Shown here: positions 27,319 to 36,591 of the stretch, piece by piece
Layout: every line of letters begins with the position of its first letter
Numbering within the stretch: position 1 is the stretch's first letter
Source of the DNA: Streptomyces phaeoluteigriseus
GTDB taxonomy: Bacteria > Actinomycetota > Actinomycetes > Streptomycetales > Streptomycetaceae
Length of the DNA stretch: 64,000 bases
NCBI RefSeq assembly: GCF_001896135.2
Contig: NZ_MPOH02000019.1
Coordinates: 37,938-101,937 of the forward strand
Reading direction: 5' to 3'
Notes under the pieces: model-generated
Told to the model about the DNA's origin: nothing
Databases searched by the model: none
The model's input: the letters and a program-made list of their open reading frames with translations, nothing else
Made by a program: the position numbers and the translations under genes

Positions 27319-28658
27319 TCAGCACGGCTGGTCCGTTCGCGCGTGGGCCGAGGCCCTGGTGAGGGTGCGGGTCGCGTGGATCAGCAGGGTGAGGGCCGCC
27401 GCCCCGCAGGCTAGGGCGGGGACTCCGGCGGGACCCCAGGCGGCCAGGAGGGTGTCCACGGGTGCGGCCAGGAAGCCGCAGCGGGGCAGGCGGCCCGCGA
27501 GAAGCGTGGCCAGGGCGATCGCCTCGGCCGCACCCGCCGCCCTGAGGACGACGGCCGGGGCGTGGGTGAAGCCGTGGACGGTGAGCAGGCGGGAGAGGAG
27601 GAGGAGCGCGCCCAGGGTGAGCGTCCCCGCGTAGGCGGCGGGTTCACCGAGGACAGCCGCGCAGGCGCCGGTGAGGAGCACGAGGGCGCACAGGAACAGG
27701 GCGAGGATGCCGAGCAGCAGTGGCCGTACGGAGGCGACGAACTCGTCCAGGCCTCGGCTGGTGCCGAGCCTGCGCCGGGCGCTCACGGCGAGAAGGTGCG
27801 CGCACCAGGCGGCGGGTGCGCAGGCCAGCGCGAGGGTGACGAGCGGGGCGGTGGCGAGTGGCCAGGGGCCGTCGGCCGTTCCGGTGGGCAGGCCGTCGGG
27901 GCCACCGTCGGCCGCGGCGCGCAGCAGGCCGTCGCCGAGGGCGGCGTAGGTGAGGAGCCAGCAGGTCCAGCCGCCGGTACGGTGTCGGCCGGGGTGTGGG
28001 CCGCCGCGTGGGCTCGACGAGGGCCGGCCTCGGCGTCGGCTCAGCGGGCCCCGGCGGAGCGCGGCCCGCAGCGCCAGAGCCACGGCCAGGACGCCTGCGG
28101 TGACCGCGAGGAGGCGGGCCTGACCGTGGGTGAGACGCAGGCCGACGACGGTCGCGGTGGTCAGGGCGCCCGGCAGGAGGGTGAGCAGCGCCCAGTCCAG
28201 GCGGGCCCGCGGCGCCGGAGCGGACTCCGGGCGCGGGGGTGTGTCGCCGTCGCGGGGGACGCGGGCGTACATCTCCTCCGCGAGGGAGAAGACGTCCCGG
28301 TGCCGGAACCGCGCGGCCGTGCGGTCGGTCACGCCGTGGGCCTCCAGGCCCGCCGCGATCTCCAGCGGATCGACCGCCCGCTCGCACAGTTCACGGTGCC
28401 GGTGCATCAGCGCCTTCACCGGGTCCACTGCGCCGCCTCGCCGGGGCGCGACGGGGCCGGAACCCGGGCGGGGGCGTGCGTCGGAGGCCGGCAGGGGGCT
28501 CTCGGCGGGGGTGTCCACCGCCGGTCCACCGGAGTCGTGCCGCGCGTCGGTGCTGGGAGCGGTGTCCTCGCTCACCAGCCACTCGCCCGACCGTTCGTCC
28601 CGGGCACCGGGGGCTCGCCGGGGTCGCGGGGGCGGTCGAGTTCGCCCAGGCCGCTCAT
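27319..28658 (-). pseudogene. polytopic membrane protein of the polysaccharide locus, frameshifted near 28607
   Basis: The ATG at 28656-28658 overlaps the stop of the glycosyltransferase (ATGA). It reads MSGLGELDRPRDPGEPP; one base is missing from a C run at ~28607, after which GARDERSGEWLVSEDTAPS continues. A soluble N-terminal ~190 residues includes ALMHRHRELCERAVDPLEIAAGLEAHG. About eight hydrophobic helices follow, e.g. LLLGILALFLCALVLLTGA and AGTLTLGALLLLSRLL. Total ~446 residues. Position after a PelF-like transferase suggests a PelG-like role in polymer export or synthase assembly, but I see no family-defining motif. If the shift is real, translation could restart at the GTG at 28575. 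Confidence 0.65.
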
Positions 28659-30566
28659 CGGGCCCCCTCGGTCGCGACGGCGGGAGCGGGGGGCGGCGGC
28701 GGTGGTGCGGGGGCGCCGACGAGGCAGGCGCCGCGACGGAACCGCGCGCAGCCGCCGTACCCCGCACCGGCGGTCCCGCCGTCCAGGCGGACGGGTACCG
28801 GGGGACGGCCCGTCCGCCGAGGCCGGTCCACCGGCCCGGCAGCCAGGCCTCGGCCGGGACCGCGAAGGGCCGGGGTTCGCCGGCCGCGTCGAAAACGCCC
28901 CGGCGGACCGGACTCCGGGAGACGACCTCCAGGTAAATGCCGTGAAATGCCGCGGTGTTCTGCTCGACGGTGAACAGCTCGAGGGCGCGTGCGCGGGCGG
29001 CGGCACCCAGGCGTGCACGGCGCGCGGGGTCGCGCAGCAGAGCCACGCACGCCTCCGCGAGCGCCCGCGGGTTGCGCGGCGGGACGACGAGTCCGGTACC
29101 GCCGATGACCTCGACCACCGCGCCGACGTCCGTGGAGACGGTCGCGCGCCCGCTGAACATCGCCTCGACCAGGCCGGCCGGGAACCCCTCGACGACGCTG
29201 GACAGGACGACGACGGCACCGGCCGCGTACGCCTCGGCGAGTCCGGGCACCTCCGGGCCGCCGATCTCCTCGAAGGAGACCGGGTTGTCGCCGACGGAGT
29301 GCGGTCCGGCCGCCTCGTCGGGGAAGAGTTGCGCGGCCAGCATCCGGCAGTGGCCGAGGTAGGCCTCGCCCTCCGCCCCGGCGGACGCGCCGAAGATCCG
29401 CAGCCGGGTCCCGGGCTCCTCCTTGCGGATCTCCGCGAAGGCGTGCAGCAGGGACACCAGGTCCTTCGCCGGTTCCACCCTGCCGACCCAGACCAGTGCG
29501 CGCGGGTCGGCGGCGTCCGGGGAGTCCCCGACCTCGGCGAAGCGGGAGGCGTCCATGCCCGGGTGGACCGTCCGCAGCTTGGCCCGGTCGGCACCGCAGC
29601 GTTCCTGCCAGCGGCGGGCGTGCGCGTTGCCGGACGTGACACATGCCGCCTGCCGGTACACCTCGGCGGCGAGCCGCCCGTGGAAGGCCGCGAGCAGCGA
29701 CCGTACGGCCGGGGCACCCTCCGGTACCGGCACCTGCACGGGGCCCTGCGACGGGCCATGCGCCGGACCCGACGCCGCGCCCGACGGCGAAGCCGCTCCG
29801 GCAGAGACAGCCGCGCCCCCCGCCCGAGCCCGAGCCCGCCAGCCCCAGCCCCAGCCCCAGCCAGATAGTGCGCCCGCAAGCGGACCCCGTACTCCGTCAC
29901 CAGCAGCGGCACCCCGAAGAAGTGACGGGCGAGCAGGCCCGGAAGCGCCGCCGCACCCCCCGACGCGGCATGGCAGAGGTCGACCGAGCCGAGCCCGTCG
30001 TCCCCGTCGTCCTCGTACCAGTCGAGCGAGAGGGGGCGCAGGGCGTGTTCGAGGTGGCCGGTGACGGCGAGGAGATCGGGTACGCGCGCCTCTCGCGCCG
30101 CACCGACCGCGCCGGGCGCACGACAGGCGCGCTCCAGAGCGCGCACGGCGCCCTCCGAACGGAGCGCGCCCACCAGGCCGCCCTCGTCGCGAGCGAGTTC
30201 CGCGAGCCCGTACAACGCGTTGCCGAAACGGTCCGCCTGGGGGCTGGCACGGTCGGTCCCCACGTCGGCGGGCGCGCCCTCGCACAGCACGGACACCAAC
30301 GCGCCGTAGTGCTCGGTGAAACGCCGGCGCGCACGCCGTCCGTGCACCACCCCGTCGCCCTCGGCGGTCCACAGCGGTGCGGTACGCACGCGGGTGACGT
30401 GCGGCGGCAGCGCGACCTGGCCGGCGGCCTCCTGGCGCTCGCTGCGGCTGAGCGCGTAGACCTCGAACTCATGCTGCCCGAGCCCGCGCACGAGCCGGTC
30501 GCACCAGAGTCCCGCGTCACCGCTCACATACGGATAGCCACCCTCCGTAATCAGTCCGATGCGCAC
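28655..30566 (-). pseudogene. PelF-like GT4 glycosyltransferase with DUF3492 N-terminus, two frameshifts
   Basis: The start MRIGLITEGGYPYVSGDAGLWCDRL is the DUF3492 opening seen in PelF. Later parts are the GT-B donor domain: ALVWVGRVEPAKDLVSLLHAF, LRIFGASAG, SSVVEGFPAGLVEAMFSGRA and VPPRNPRALAEAC. The frame changes at ~29818 within a six-C run (an inter-domain Gly/Ala-rich linker) and again at ~28711 within a five-G run before the ending AVATEGAR; one base missing at each restores a ~637-residue protein. PelF uses UDP-sugars (GalNAc/GlcNAc) to build Pel polysaccharide. First gene of a four- or five-gene operon. Confidence 0.85.
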
Positions 30567-30817
30567 GTGTGCACCCCCGATCTCCCGTTTGGGGAGCCGC
30601 CGTTGACCCGACGGCTCGCAGCGGGACGAACGTATGCGGACAAGGCGGTGGTGCGACGGACGGTTGTCCGTCGCACCACCAAAAGGGGTGAACGGTCGTA
30701 ACTTTCCCGTACGGCGGGCGTTCCGTCGCGCTAAGAGATCGGACGAGCGCGAACCGTGACACCGCGGGGGGCGTGCAGGCGCCCTCCGGGCGCCCCGCAG
30801 AGGCTCCTGGCCGTTCG

Positions 30818-32398
30818 TCAGCTGTTCGGGTACGGCCAGGGGTTGGGCAGACAGCGGATCCCGTCGTACTCCAGGAACTTCGTCTGCTGCTGCATGACCG
30901 GGGCGAGGTCGCCGTCCTTGTCACAGGTGACATGGCCGTAGCCGAGCCGGTGGCCCACCTCGTGGTTGATCAGCATCTGCCGGTAGGCGTACATCTGATC
31001 GCCGTAGGTCTGGGATCCCTGCGCCCACCGGTAGGCGTTGATCATCACGCGTTCGGTGGCGGCCGAGTCGCACGAGACGTTGTCCTCGGTGGTGTCCAGG
31101 CCGGACTTCGCGCACCATTCGGCGGTGGTGCCGGGGCTGGCGAGCGTGATGACGAAGTCGGGTTCGCCCGAGTGGATGCGCTCGAAGGTCCGCGCGCCGT
31201 TGTGGGCCCAGCTGCGGTCGTCGTTCAGCGTCTTCTGCACGGCCTGCGCGAACACTGCGCCGTCGAGGCCGATCCCCTGCTCGACGTCCACGCGGTAGGT
31301 GTACTTCTGGCCCTTGCCGGGCGCCTTGTCGATACCGGGTACGGCGTCGAACTTCCCCGACCCCGCGAACGTGGCCCCGAGCGGGTAGCGCACGGTCATC
31401 TTCTGGTCGTACGTCAGCTGGACCACGCTGGGGGACGCCGACGGGCTCGGCCGCTCGGCGTCGCGCGCGGTGGCGTCGCGGGCGTCCCGGGCCGCCTTGT
31501 CGGCCGTGGACTGCGACTGGAGGGAGTCGTCGTCGCGCGCGTCGGTGACCTGGCCGGCGACGACGATGGCGAGCACCGTGGTGACGGCGGCGGCCGCGAT
31601 ACCGGTGAAGGCCCGGCCCTTGCCGCCCCTGGCCGCCGGCTCACCGGTGGGCGGCTCGCCGTCGGCTCCGCCGGCCCCGCCGCCCGCGGGAGTCGGCCGG
31701 GGGCTCCTGTCCCAGTCGGTGACGGAGACGTAGGCGTCGGTGGGGCGCGGGGCGACGTAGGGGTCGGTGGCGAGCGCGGTGACCGCGGCGGCGGCCACGG
31801 GGACGCGGCGCGCGAAGACGTCGTCGTCCCCGGTGAAGGCGTCGAGGTAGTCCTGGCGCGGTCCCGCCGCGGAATCCGTCCGCCGCTGCCGGGACCCGGC
31901 CGCGGACTCGGGTCGCTGTCGCGGGATCAGCGGACCGGAACCGCTGGCCGTACGGCCCTTCAGCGCGCCCCAGGCTCCCCCGGCCTCACGCTGCTCGGGG
32001 TGCCCGCCGCGGACCTGCGGGGTGCCGTGCGGCGGGGTTCCCTCGGGGGTGCGGCGCCCGCCCGGCACGGGCAGGCCGCGAGCGGGGGGGCCGTCGGCAA
32101 GCCGGGGCACGCCGCGAGCCGGGGTCCCGTCGGCAAGCCGGGGCACGCCGCGAGCGGGGGTGTCGTCGGGAAGTCTCGGCATGCCGCGAGCCGGGGTCCC
32201 GTCGGGAAGCCGGGGCAGGCCGCGTGCCGGGGTGCCGTCGGGATACCCGGGCTTCGCCGAGGGTCCGGCGGCGGGCCGGTCCTCGCCCTGGGGAGGGCCG
32301 CCCCGCGCCACGCCCGGCACGGCTTCCGGGGAGGCACCGCCGGTGCCCTTCTGTGGTGCGTTCTTGGGCGCGGACCCGCGTCGACTGTGACGTCCCAC
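30818..32398 (-). CDS. DUF3152 membrane-anchored protein with zincin-like HExxHxxGxxH motif
   Basis: 526 residues from a GTG (32396-32398; VGRHSRRGSAPKN). The N-terminal ~250 residues are Pro/Arg/Gly-rich with repeats of ARGxPRLPDGTP. One membrane helix (AFTGIAAAAVTTVLAIVVAG) anchors an extracytoplasmic DUF3152 domain. Near its end HEVGHRLGYGH (~478-488) matches the metzincin zinc consensus HExxHxxGxxH, and a Cys follows at once (GHVTC). The family is common in actinobacteria (Rv3207c-like); a peptidase role is inferred from the motif. It starts 7 bp after the alpha/beta hydrolase stop, so the pair is an operon. Confidence 0.85.
   Translation of the reverse strand: MGRHSRRGSAPKNAPQKGTGGASPEAVPGVARGGPPQGEDRPAAGPSAKPGYPDGTPARGLPRLPDGTPARGMPRLPDDTPARGVPRLADGTPARGVPRLADGPPARGLPVPGGRRTPEGTPPHGTPQVRGGHPEQREAGGAWGALKGRTASGSGPLIPRQRPESAAGSRQRRTDSAAGPRQDYLDAFTGDDDVFARRVPVAAAAVTALATDPYVAPRPTDAYVSVTDWDRSPRPTPAGGGAGGADGEPPTGEPAARGGKGRAFTGIAAAAVTTVLAIVVAGQVTDARDDDSLQSQSTADKAARDARDATARDAERPSPSASPSVVQLTYDQKMTVRYPLGATFAGSGKFDAVPGIDKAPGKGQKYTYRVDVEQGIGLDGAVFAQAVQKTLNDDRSWAHNGARTFERIHSGEPDFVITLASPGTTAEWCAKSGLDTTEDNVSCDSAATERVMINAYRWAQGSQTYGDQMYAYRQMLINHEVGHRLGYGHVTCDKDGDLAPVMQQQTKFLEYDGIRCLPNPWPYPNS
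32075..32255. repeat. 36-bp tandem repeats inside the DUF3152 gene
   Basis: Near-identical units of the type GGCAAGCCGGGGCACGCCGC recur about five times with 36-bp (12-codon) spacing, each encoding a variant of ARGVPRLADGTP. The period keeps the reading frame. They enlarge the proline-rich cytoplasmic segment. Confidence 0.75.
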
Positions 32399-32405
32399 GA
32401 CCCCC

Positions 32406-33581
32406 TCAGCTCCCCGAACCCGCGGATCCACCGGCCCGCTCGGAGAACGCCCCGGAGCTCGACCCCGTTCCCGAGCCTGACTCCGGCCCCGCATCCGGCC
32501 TCGACCCGAGGTCGGCATCCGGCCGCACCCCGGTACCCGTGCCGAGCGTCGGACCGAGGTCCGTATCCGGCCGCGCGCCCGTATCGGGTCCGGCCTCCGA
32601 CTCCGTGCGAGATCCTCGCTCGCCCCGCCCGATCGTCTCCTCCAGCAGCTCCCGGAAGGCGGTGGCGACCGTCTCCGGGTACTCCATCATCGCCACGTGC
32701 CCCGCGTTCGGCAGGGTGAGCATGCGGGAGTCGCGGAAGGTGCGGGCCGCCCGCTGGGCCATGCGGAAGCCGACGAGCTGGTCGCGGCCGCCGTAGACGA
32801 GGAGGGTCGGGGCGAGGACGCGTTCGGCCTGACGCCACAGGCCGTGCTGACCGCCCAGCGTGTAGGCGTTGACCAGCCCGCGCGCTGAGCGCGTCATGGC
32901 GTCCCAGAAGTACGGCAGCCGCAGCCGCCTCTCGAGCTCCTCCACGGCGTACCCGAACGCCTCCGGGGTGACCCGCCCGGGGTCGCCGTAGCAGAGGGCC
33001 ATCACACCGCGGACGCGCTGCTCGGCCGTCCACTCCCGGGTGAACCGGGTGAACAGCGCGGCCACCCCGGGCATGCCGAGCAGCCCTGTGGGCACCGCCG
33101 TGCGCTGGATACGCAGCTCCGGCAGGGCCGGCGAGACGAGGGTGAGCGTCCGGACGAGGTCGGGGCGGACCGCCGCGACCCGCGTGCACACCGCGCCGCC
33201 GAGCGAGTTGCCGAAGAGGTGGACGGGTCCACGGCCGGACGCGTCGAGGTGACGGATCACGGCACGCGCGTGTGCCGTGATGGAGTAGTTGCCGTCGTCC
33301 GGCGGCGGCGAGTCGCCGAATCCGGGCAGGTCGACGGCCTCGCTCTCGACGACGCCGTCGAGCTGCGCCATCAGCGCGGACCAGTTCTGCGAGGAACCCC
33401 CGAGGCCGTGGACGCACAACGCGGGCTGCAGTCCCGCGCGCGTGGGCGGCCTGGAGCGGACCGTCAGGGTGACGCCGGGCAGGCGGACCGACCGCAGTCT
33501 CTCGCCCTCGGCGACCCGGACCGACGCGGCCTTCGGCAGCACGCTGGTGGGCGGCACGGACGGCAGCTCTGTCGAAGACAT
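32406..33581 (-). CDS. alpha/beta hydrolase with acidic low-complexity tail
   Basis: 391 residues, MSSTELPSVPPTSVLPK. Typical fold motifs: ALCVHGLGGSSQNW (oxyanion), LPGFGDSPPP, nucleophile elbow LFGNSLGGAVC (~122), acid region LVYGGRDQLVGF and His in LPNAGHVAMMEYPE. The last ~75 residues are repeats rich in Gly/Pro/Asp/Ser (PDTGARPDTDLGP, PDADLGSRPDAG) with no fold. No signal peptide. Substrate not identifiable. It heads the operon with the DUF3152 gene. Confidence 0.85.
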   Translation of the reverse strand: MSSTELPSVPPTSVLPKAASVRVAEGERLRSVRLPGVTLTVRSRPPTRAGLQPALCVHGLGGSSQNWSALMAQLDGVVESEAVDLPGFGDSPPPDDGNYSITAHARAVIRHLDASGRGPVHLFGNSLGGAVCTRVAAVRPDLVRTLTLVSPALPELRIQRTAVPTGLLGMPGVAALFTRFTREWTAEQRVRGVMALCYGDPGRVTPEAFGYAVEELERRLRLPYFWDAMTRSARGLVNAYTLGGQHGLWRQAERVLAPTLLVYGGRDQLVGFRMAQRAARTFRDSRMLTLPNAGHVAMMEYPETVATAFRELLEETIGRGERGSRTESEAGPDTGARPDTDLGPTLGTGTGVRPDADLGSRPDAGPESGSGTGSSSGAFSERAGGSAGSGS

Positions 33582-33779
33582 GCCGCAATGTTACGAGACG
33601 ATCACGCGGGGACCCGTGTGTTCGGCGTCACAAGAGGCCGACCGCGCGTCGCGCAGATGGCTGCTCGATTCCTGGGCACATCGCATAGCGTCCGAAAAGG
33701 GTGTCTCCTAGGCTCGTACAGAGGGCACCCGCGTGTGGCCCCTGCATTTCCAGGGACGTTCGTAGGAAGGGAGCCCGTC

Positions 33780-33998
33780 ATGGCCATCGACCCCACCGAT
33801 CCGGAGACGTTCACGGACGAGGAGGACTCCGCGGAGATCGGCGTGGAGGCGCCGGAGAACGACGCCGCCGAGCAGAAGGCCGACATCGCACCGGAGAGTG
33901 ACGACTCGCTGGAGGGGGTCGACCCCAGCCGGGCCAACGAGGCCGACCTCGCCGAACAGGCGCGTGTCGTCACGCTCGACGAGGACGACTACCGCTGA
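33780..33998 (+). CDS. small acidic protein of unknown function
   Basis: 72 residues, MAIDPTDPETFTDEEDSAEIG. It is very acidic (Asp/Glu throughout) and lacks hydrophobic core segments, so is probably disordered. A strong AGGAAGGGAG ribosome site precedes the ATG at good spacing, and the length and third-position GC support coding. The C-terminus VVTLDEDDYR looks conserved-like. I do not recognise a family. Divergent from the alpha/beta hydrolase and upstream of the TetR gene. Confidence 0.75.
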   Translation: MAIDPTDPETFTDEEDSAEIGVEAPENDAAEQKADIAPESDDSLEGVDPSRANEADLAEQARVVTLDEDDYR

Positions 33999-34232
33999 GG
34001 AGACCGAGGACCACCGCCGCGAAACGATAGGGAAACGCCGGCGATCACCGTCGCGTCGAGCTGGAGCGGAGCACGATTCTGCCCACAACGCCCCGGTTCG
34101 AAACCATATCCACGGCTTTTACCATCGTCCGGTCCGTGAAATTCTGCGTTCGCACCGCGCACACCACGGTTACCGAAAAGTACGATGGCGGCGCGGCGGC
34201 ACACCGCAAGAGGGACGACATTGGGAGGCGGC

Positions 34233-34874
34233 GTGACAGCCATCGAGCAGACCGAGGCGGCGCGCCCGCGAGGCACGCGCCTGCCGCGCCGTGCCCGACG
34301 GAACCAACTGCTGGGCGCCGCCCAGGAAGTCTTCGTCGCGCAGGGCTACCACGCGGCCGCGATGGACGACATCGCCGAACGCGCCGGCGTCAGCAAGCCG
34401 GTGCTCTACCAGCACTTCCCGGGCAAACTCGACCTCTACCTGGCACTGCTGGACCAGCACTGCGAGTCGCTCATCCAGGCCGTGCGCAGCGCGCTCGCGT
34501 CGACGACCGACAACAAGCAGCGCGTCCGCGCGACGATGGACGCGTACTTCGCGTACGTCGAGGACGACGGCGGCGCCTTCCGTCTGGTCTTCGAGTCGGA
34601 CCTGACGAACGAGCCCGCCGTGCGCGAGCGCGTCGACAAGGTCACCAACGAGTGCGCCGAAGCCATCCGCGACGTCATCGCCGAGGACACCGGTCTCTCG
34701 CGTGCGGAGTCGATGCTGCTGGCCTCCGGGCTCGGCGGCCTCGCGCAGGTGGTGGCCCGTTCCTGGCTGCACAGCGACCGCAGCGTCCCGCGCGACGAGG
34801 CGGTGCAGTTGCTGGCCTCGCTGGCCTGGCGGGGCATCGCCGGATTCCCGTTGCACGGGACCGAGCAGCACTGA
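34233..34874 (+). CDS. TetR-family transcriptional regulator
   Basis: 213 residues from GTG 34233 (VTAIEQTEAARPRG), with GGAGG just upstream; a TTG at 34221 is an alternative. The helix-turn-helix is RNQLLGAAQEVFVAQGYHAA, MDDIAERAGVSKPVLYQHFP (~20-65). The C-terminal ligand domain has RVRATMDAYFAYVEDDGGAF and LLASGLGGLAQVVARSWL. The family equivalent in M. tuberculosis (Rv3208) also lies next to a DUF3107 gene. The inducer and targets are unknown. Confidence 0.9.
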   Translation: MTAIEQTEAARPRGTRLPRRARRNQLLGAAQEVFVAQGYHAAAMDDIAERAGVSKPVLYQHFPGKLDLYLALLDQHCESLIQAVRSALASTTDNKQRVRATMDAYFAYVEDDGGAFRLVFESDLTNEPAVRERVDKVTNECAEAIRDVIAEDTGLSRAESMLLASGLGGLAQVVARSWLHSDRSVPRDEAVQLLASLAWRGIAGFPLHGTEQH

Positions 34875-35018
34875 GCGCACCGGCCCGGCCGTTTGTTCCC
34901 GCCCGCTGTTCGCTCCTGGCGTGGACGGCCGCGCCGTGTACGTCCCCTCACCGGGCTAATGTGTGCAGCGTACGGCGCGGACGCCCGCGCACCTCGTGAC
35001 CGTCGGAGGGACTTAGCC

Positions 35019-35246
35019 GTGGAGGTCAAGATCGGCGTGCAGCACGCGCCCCGCGAGATCGTTCTGGAGAGCGGTCAGACCCCGGAGGAGGTCGAGCGCG
35101 TGGTGGCCGACGCACTGGCCGGTAAGTCGCAGCTGCTCAGCCTCACGGACCAGCACGGCCGCAAGGTCCTGGTTCCGGCCGACCGCCTGGCCTACGTGGA
35201 GCTGGGCGAGCCGGCCCCGCGCAAGGTGGGCTTCGGCGCGCTGTAG
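35019..35246 (+). CDS. DUF3107 (TB9.4-like) small conserved protein
   Basis: 75 residues from a GTG (35019) after GGAGGG. MEVKIGVQHAPREIVLESGQ, TPEEVERVVADALAGKSQLL and KVLVPADRLAYVELGE match the small actinobacterial DUF3107 family (Rv3208A, TB9.4). The function is unknown; the fold is a compact alpha/beta protein. It is followed by a strong terminator, so it ends the TetR transcription unit. Confidence 0.9.
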   Translation: MEVKIGVQHAPREIVLESGQTPEEVERVVADALAGKSQLLSLTDQHGRKVLVPADRLAYVELGEPAPRKVGFGAL

Positions 35247-35258
35247 GCGACGCTCGAC

Positions 35259-35298
35259 GGAAGGGGCCCGGCGGCCGTTCGGCCGCCGGGCCCCTTCC
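35259..35298 (+). terminator. strong intrinsic terminator after DUF3107 gene
   Basis: An 18-bp perfect stem (35259-35276 with 35281-35298) of sequence GGAAGGGGCCCGGCGGCC and a GTTC loop. There is no U-tract, as usual in Streptomyces. Confidence 0.88.
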
Positions 35299-35444
35299 GC
35301 GTCCTGCCCGGTCCTCCACGCTCCCACCGCGTCCTCCACGGATGGAGCACAAGCAAGCCACAGGGGAGGATTGCATTCCGCAGGTCACGGGTAGGACGGG
35401 CATACGACCCTGGTGCACAGCCCGACCGCCTGGAGGGACCACGG

Positions 35445-35714
35445 ATGATGTTGGAAGCGCTCGGCTCCGCTGTGCTCGGCCTCGTGCTCGCGTGGGCGGC
35501 GATCCACCGCCTGTCCCACCGGCTCCCGGCCCGCACCCTGGTGTTCGCGACGGGCGTCGCCGGAGCCCTGTTCGGCGACTTCGTCACCCACACCGCCCTG
35601 GGCCCCGGCTCCTCGATCGGGAGTCTCCTCGGCGCGGTGATCGTCTCCACCGCTTCCCTCTCCCTGCTCCTGCGCCCGGCGACAAGACTCCGCCGACGGT
35701 CAGCGACGGCATAG
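35445..35714 (+). CDS. small integral membrane protein
   Basis: 89 residues (MMLEALGSAVLGLVLAWAA) with GGAGGG upstream. Three hydrophobic segments: ALGSAVLGLVLAWAAIHRL, LVFATGVAGALFGDFV and IGSLLGAVIVSTASLSLLL. It has a basic end (RPATRLRRRSATA). Unknown function; convergent with the ferritin-like gene. Confidence 0.75.
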   Translation: MMLEALGSAVLGLVLAWAAIHRLSHRLPARTLVFATGVAGALFGDFVTHTALGPGSSIGSLLGAVIVSTASLSLLLRPATRLRRRSATA

Positions 35715-35862
35715 CGAGGACGGCCCCCACGGCTCCGCAGCGGGGACGGCTCGCGGGGGCTCGGGATCCTGCGGCGCCCAGCGACAACCGGCCCGCAGCC
35801 GCGAGCCCTCGAGCCCCCCGCAGCACCGCAGCCCCCCGCCCCCCGAACGCCCCCCGCAAGGG

Positions 35863-36591
35863 CTACGCGGCCAAGCCCAGCGCAGCCATCCGCTTCGTGT
35901 GCGCCTCGGTGATCCGCGAGAACATCCGACCCACCTCCGCGAGATCGAACCCGTCCGCGACCCCGCCCACGAGCATCGTCGACAGCGCGTCGCGATCGGC
36001 CACCACCCGCTGCGACTGCGACAGGGCCTCGCCCATCAGCCGGCGCGCCCACAGCGCGAGCCGCCCGCCCACGCGCGGGTCCGCGTCGATCGCCGCGCGC
36101 ACCCGGTCCACCGCGAAACCGGCGTGACCGGTGTCGTCGAGCACGGCCAGCACCAGGGCACGGGTGTCGGTGTCCAGACGGGCCGCGACCTCGCGGTAGA
36201 AGTCGCTGGCGATCGAGTCGCCCACGTAGGCCTTGACGAGGCCCTCCAGCCAGTCCGAGGGGGCGGTCTGCTTGTGGAAGCCGTCGAGCGCGGCGACGAA
36301 CGGCTGCATCGCGCGCGTCGGCTCCTCGCCGATCTCCGTGAGCCGGTCGCGCAACCGCTCGAAGTGGTGGAACTCGGCCGACGCCATCTTCGCCAGCTCG
36401 GCCTTGTCCTCCAGCGTGGGCGCCAGCTTGGCGTCCTCGGCGAGCCGCTCGAACGCCGCGAGCTCGCCGTACGCCAGAGCGCCGAGCAGGTCCACGACCG
36501 CGGCCCGGTACTGGGGATCGGCGGATGCCTTCGCCCAGTCCTGGGCGGCGATACCGGTGGCGGCGTTCTCAGGCTTGTCAGAGCTCGTCAT
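35863..36591 (-). CDS. ferritin-like-fold protein (MiaE-like diiron candidate)
   Basis: 242 residues from the ATG at 36589-36591 (MTSSDKPENAATG). Metal-ligand-like helices are ALAYGELAAFERLAEDA, KMASAEFHHFERLRDRL (an ExxH-type pair), YVGDSIASDFYREVA and VLDDTGHAGFAVDRV. These give the four-helix E...ExxH pattern of ferritin-like diiron proteins such as MiaE-like tRNA hydroxylases. The Mycobacterium homologue (Rv3210c) also abuts the DEAD-box helicase gene. The exact reaction is unknown. Divergent from the helicase. Confidence 0.85.
   Translation of the reverse strand: MTSSDKPENAATGIAAQDWAKASADPQYRAAVVDLLGALAYGELAAFERLAEDAKLAPTLEDKAELAKMASAEFHHFERLRDRLTEIGEEPTRAMQPFVAALDGFHKQTAPSDWLEGLVKAYVGDSIASDFYREVAARLDTDTRALVLAVLDDTGHAGFAVDRVRAAIDADPRVGGRLALWARRLMGEALSQSQRVVADRDALSTMLVGGVADGFDLAEVGRMFSRITEAHTKRMAALGLAA

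Noticed and set aside
28239..30064. Overlapping plus-strand ORFs across the PelF-like transferase
   Set aside because: Shadows of the frameshifted minus-strand genes, biased to Arg/Ala/Pro with no motifs.
30600..30817. Possible small gene between the PelF-like start and the DUF3152 end
   Set aside because: Open frames here have no ribosome site or conserved-looking sequence; treated as promoter region.
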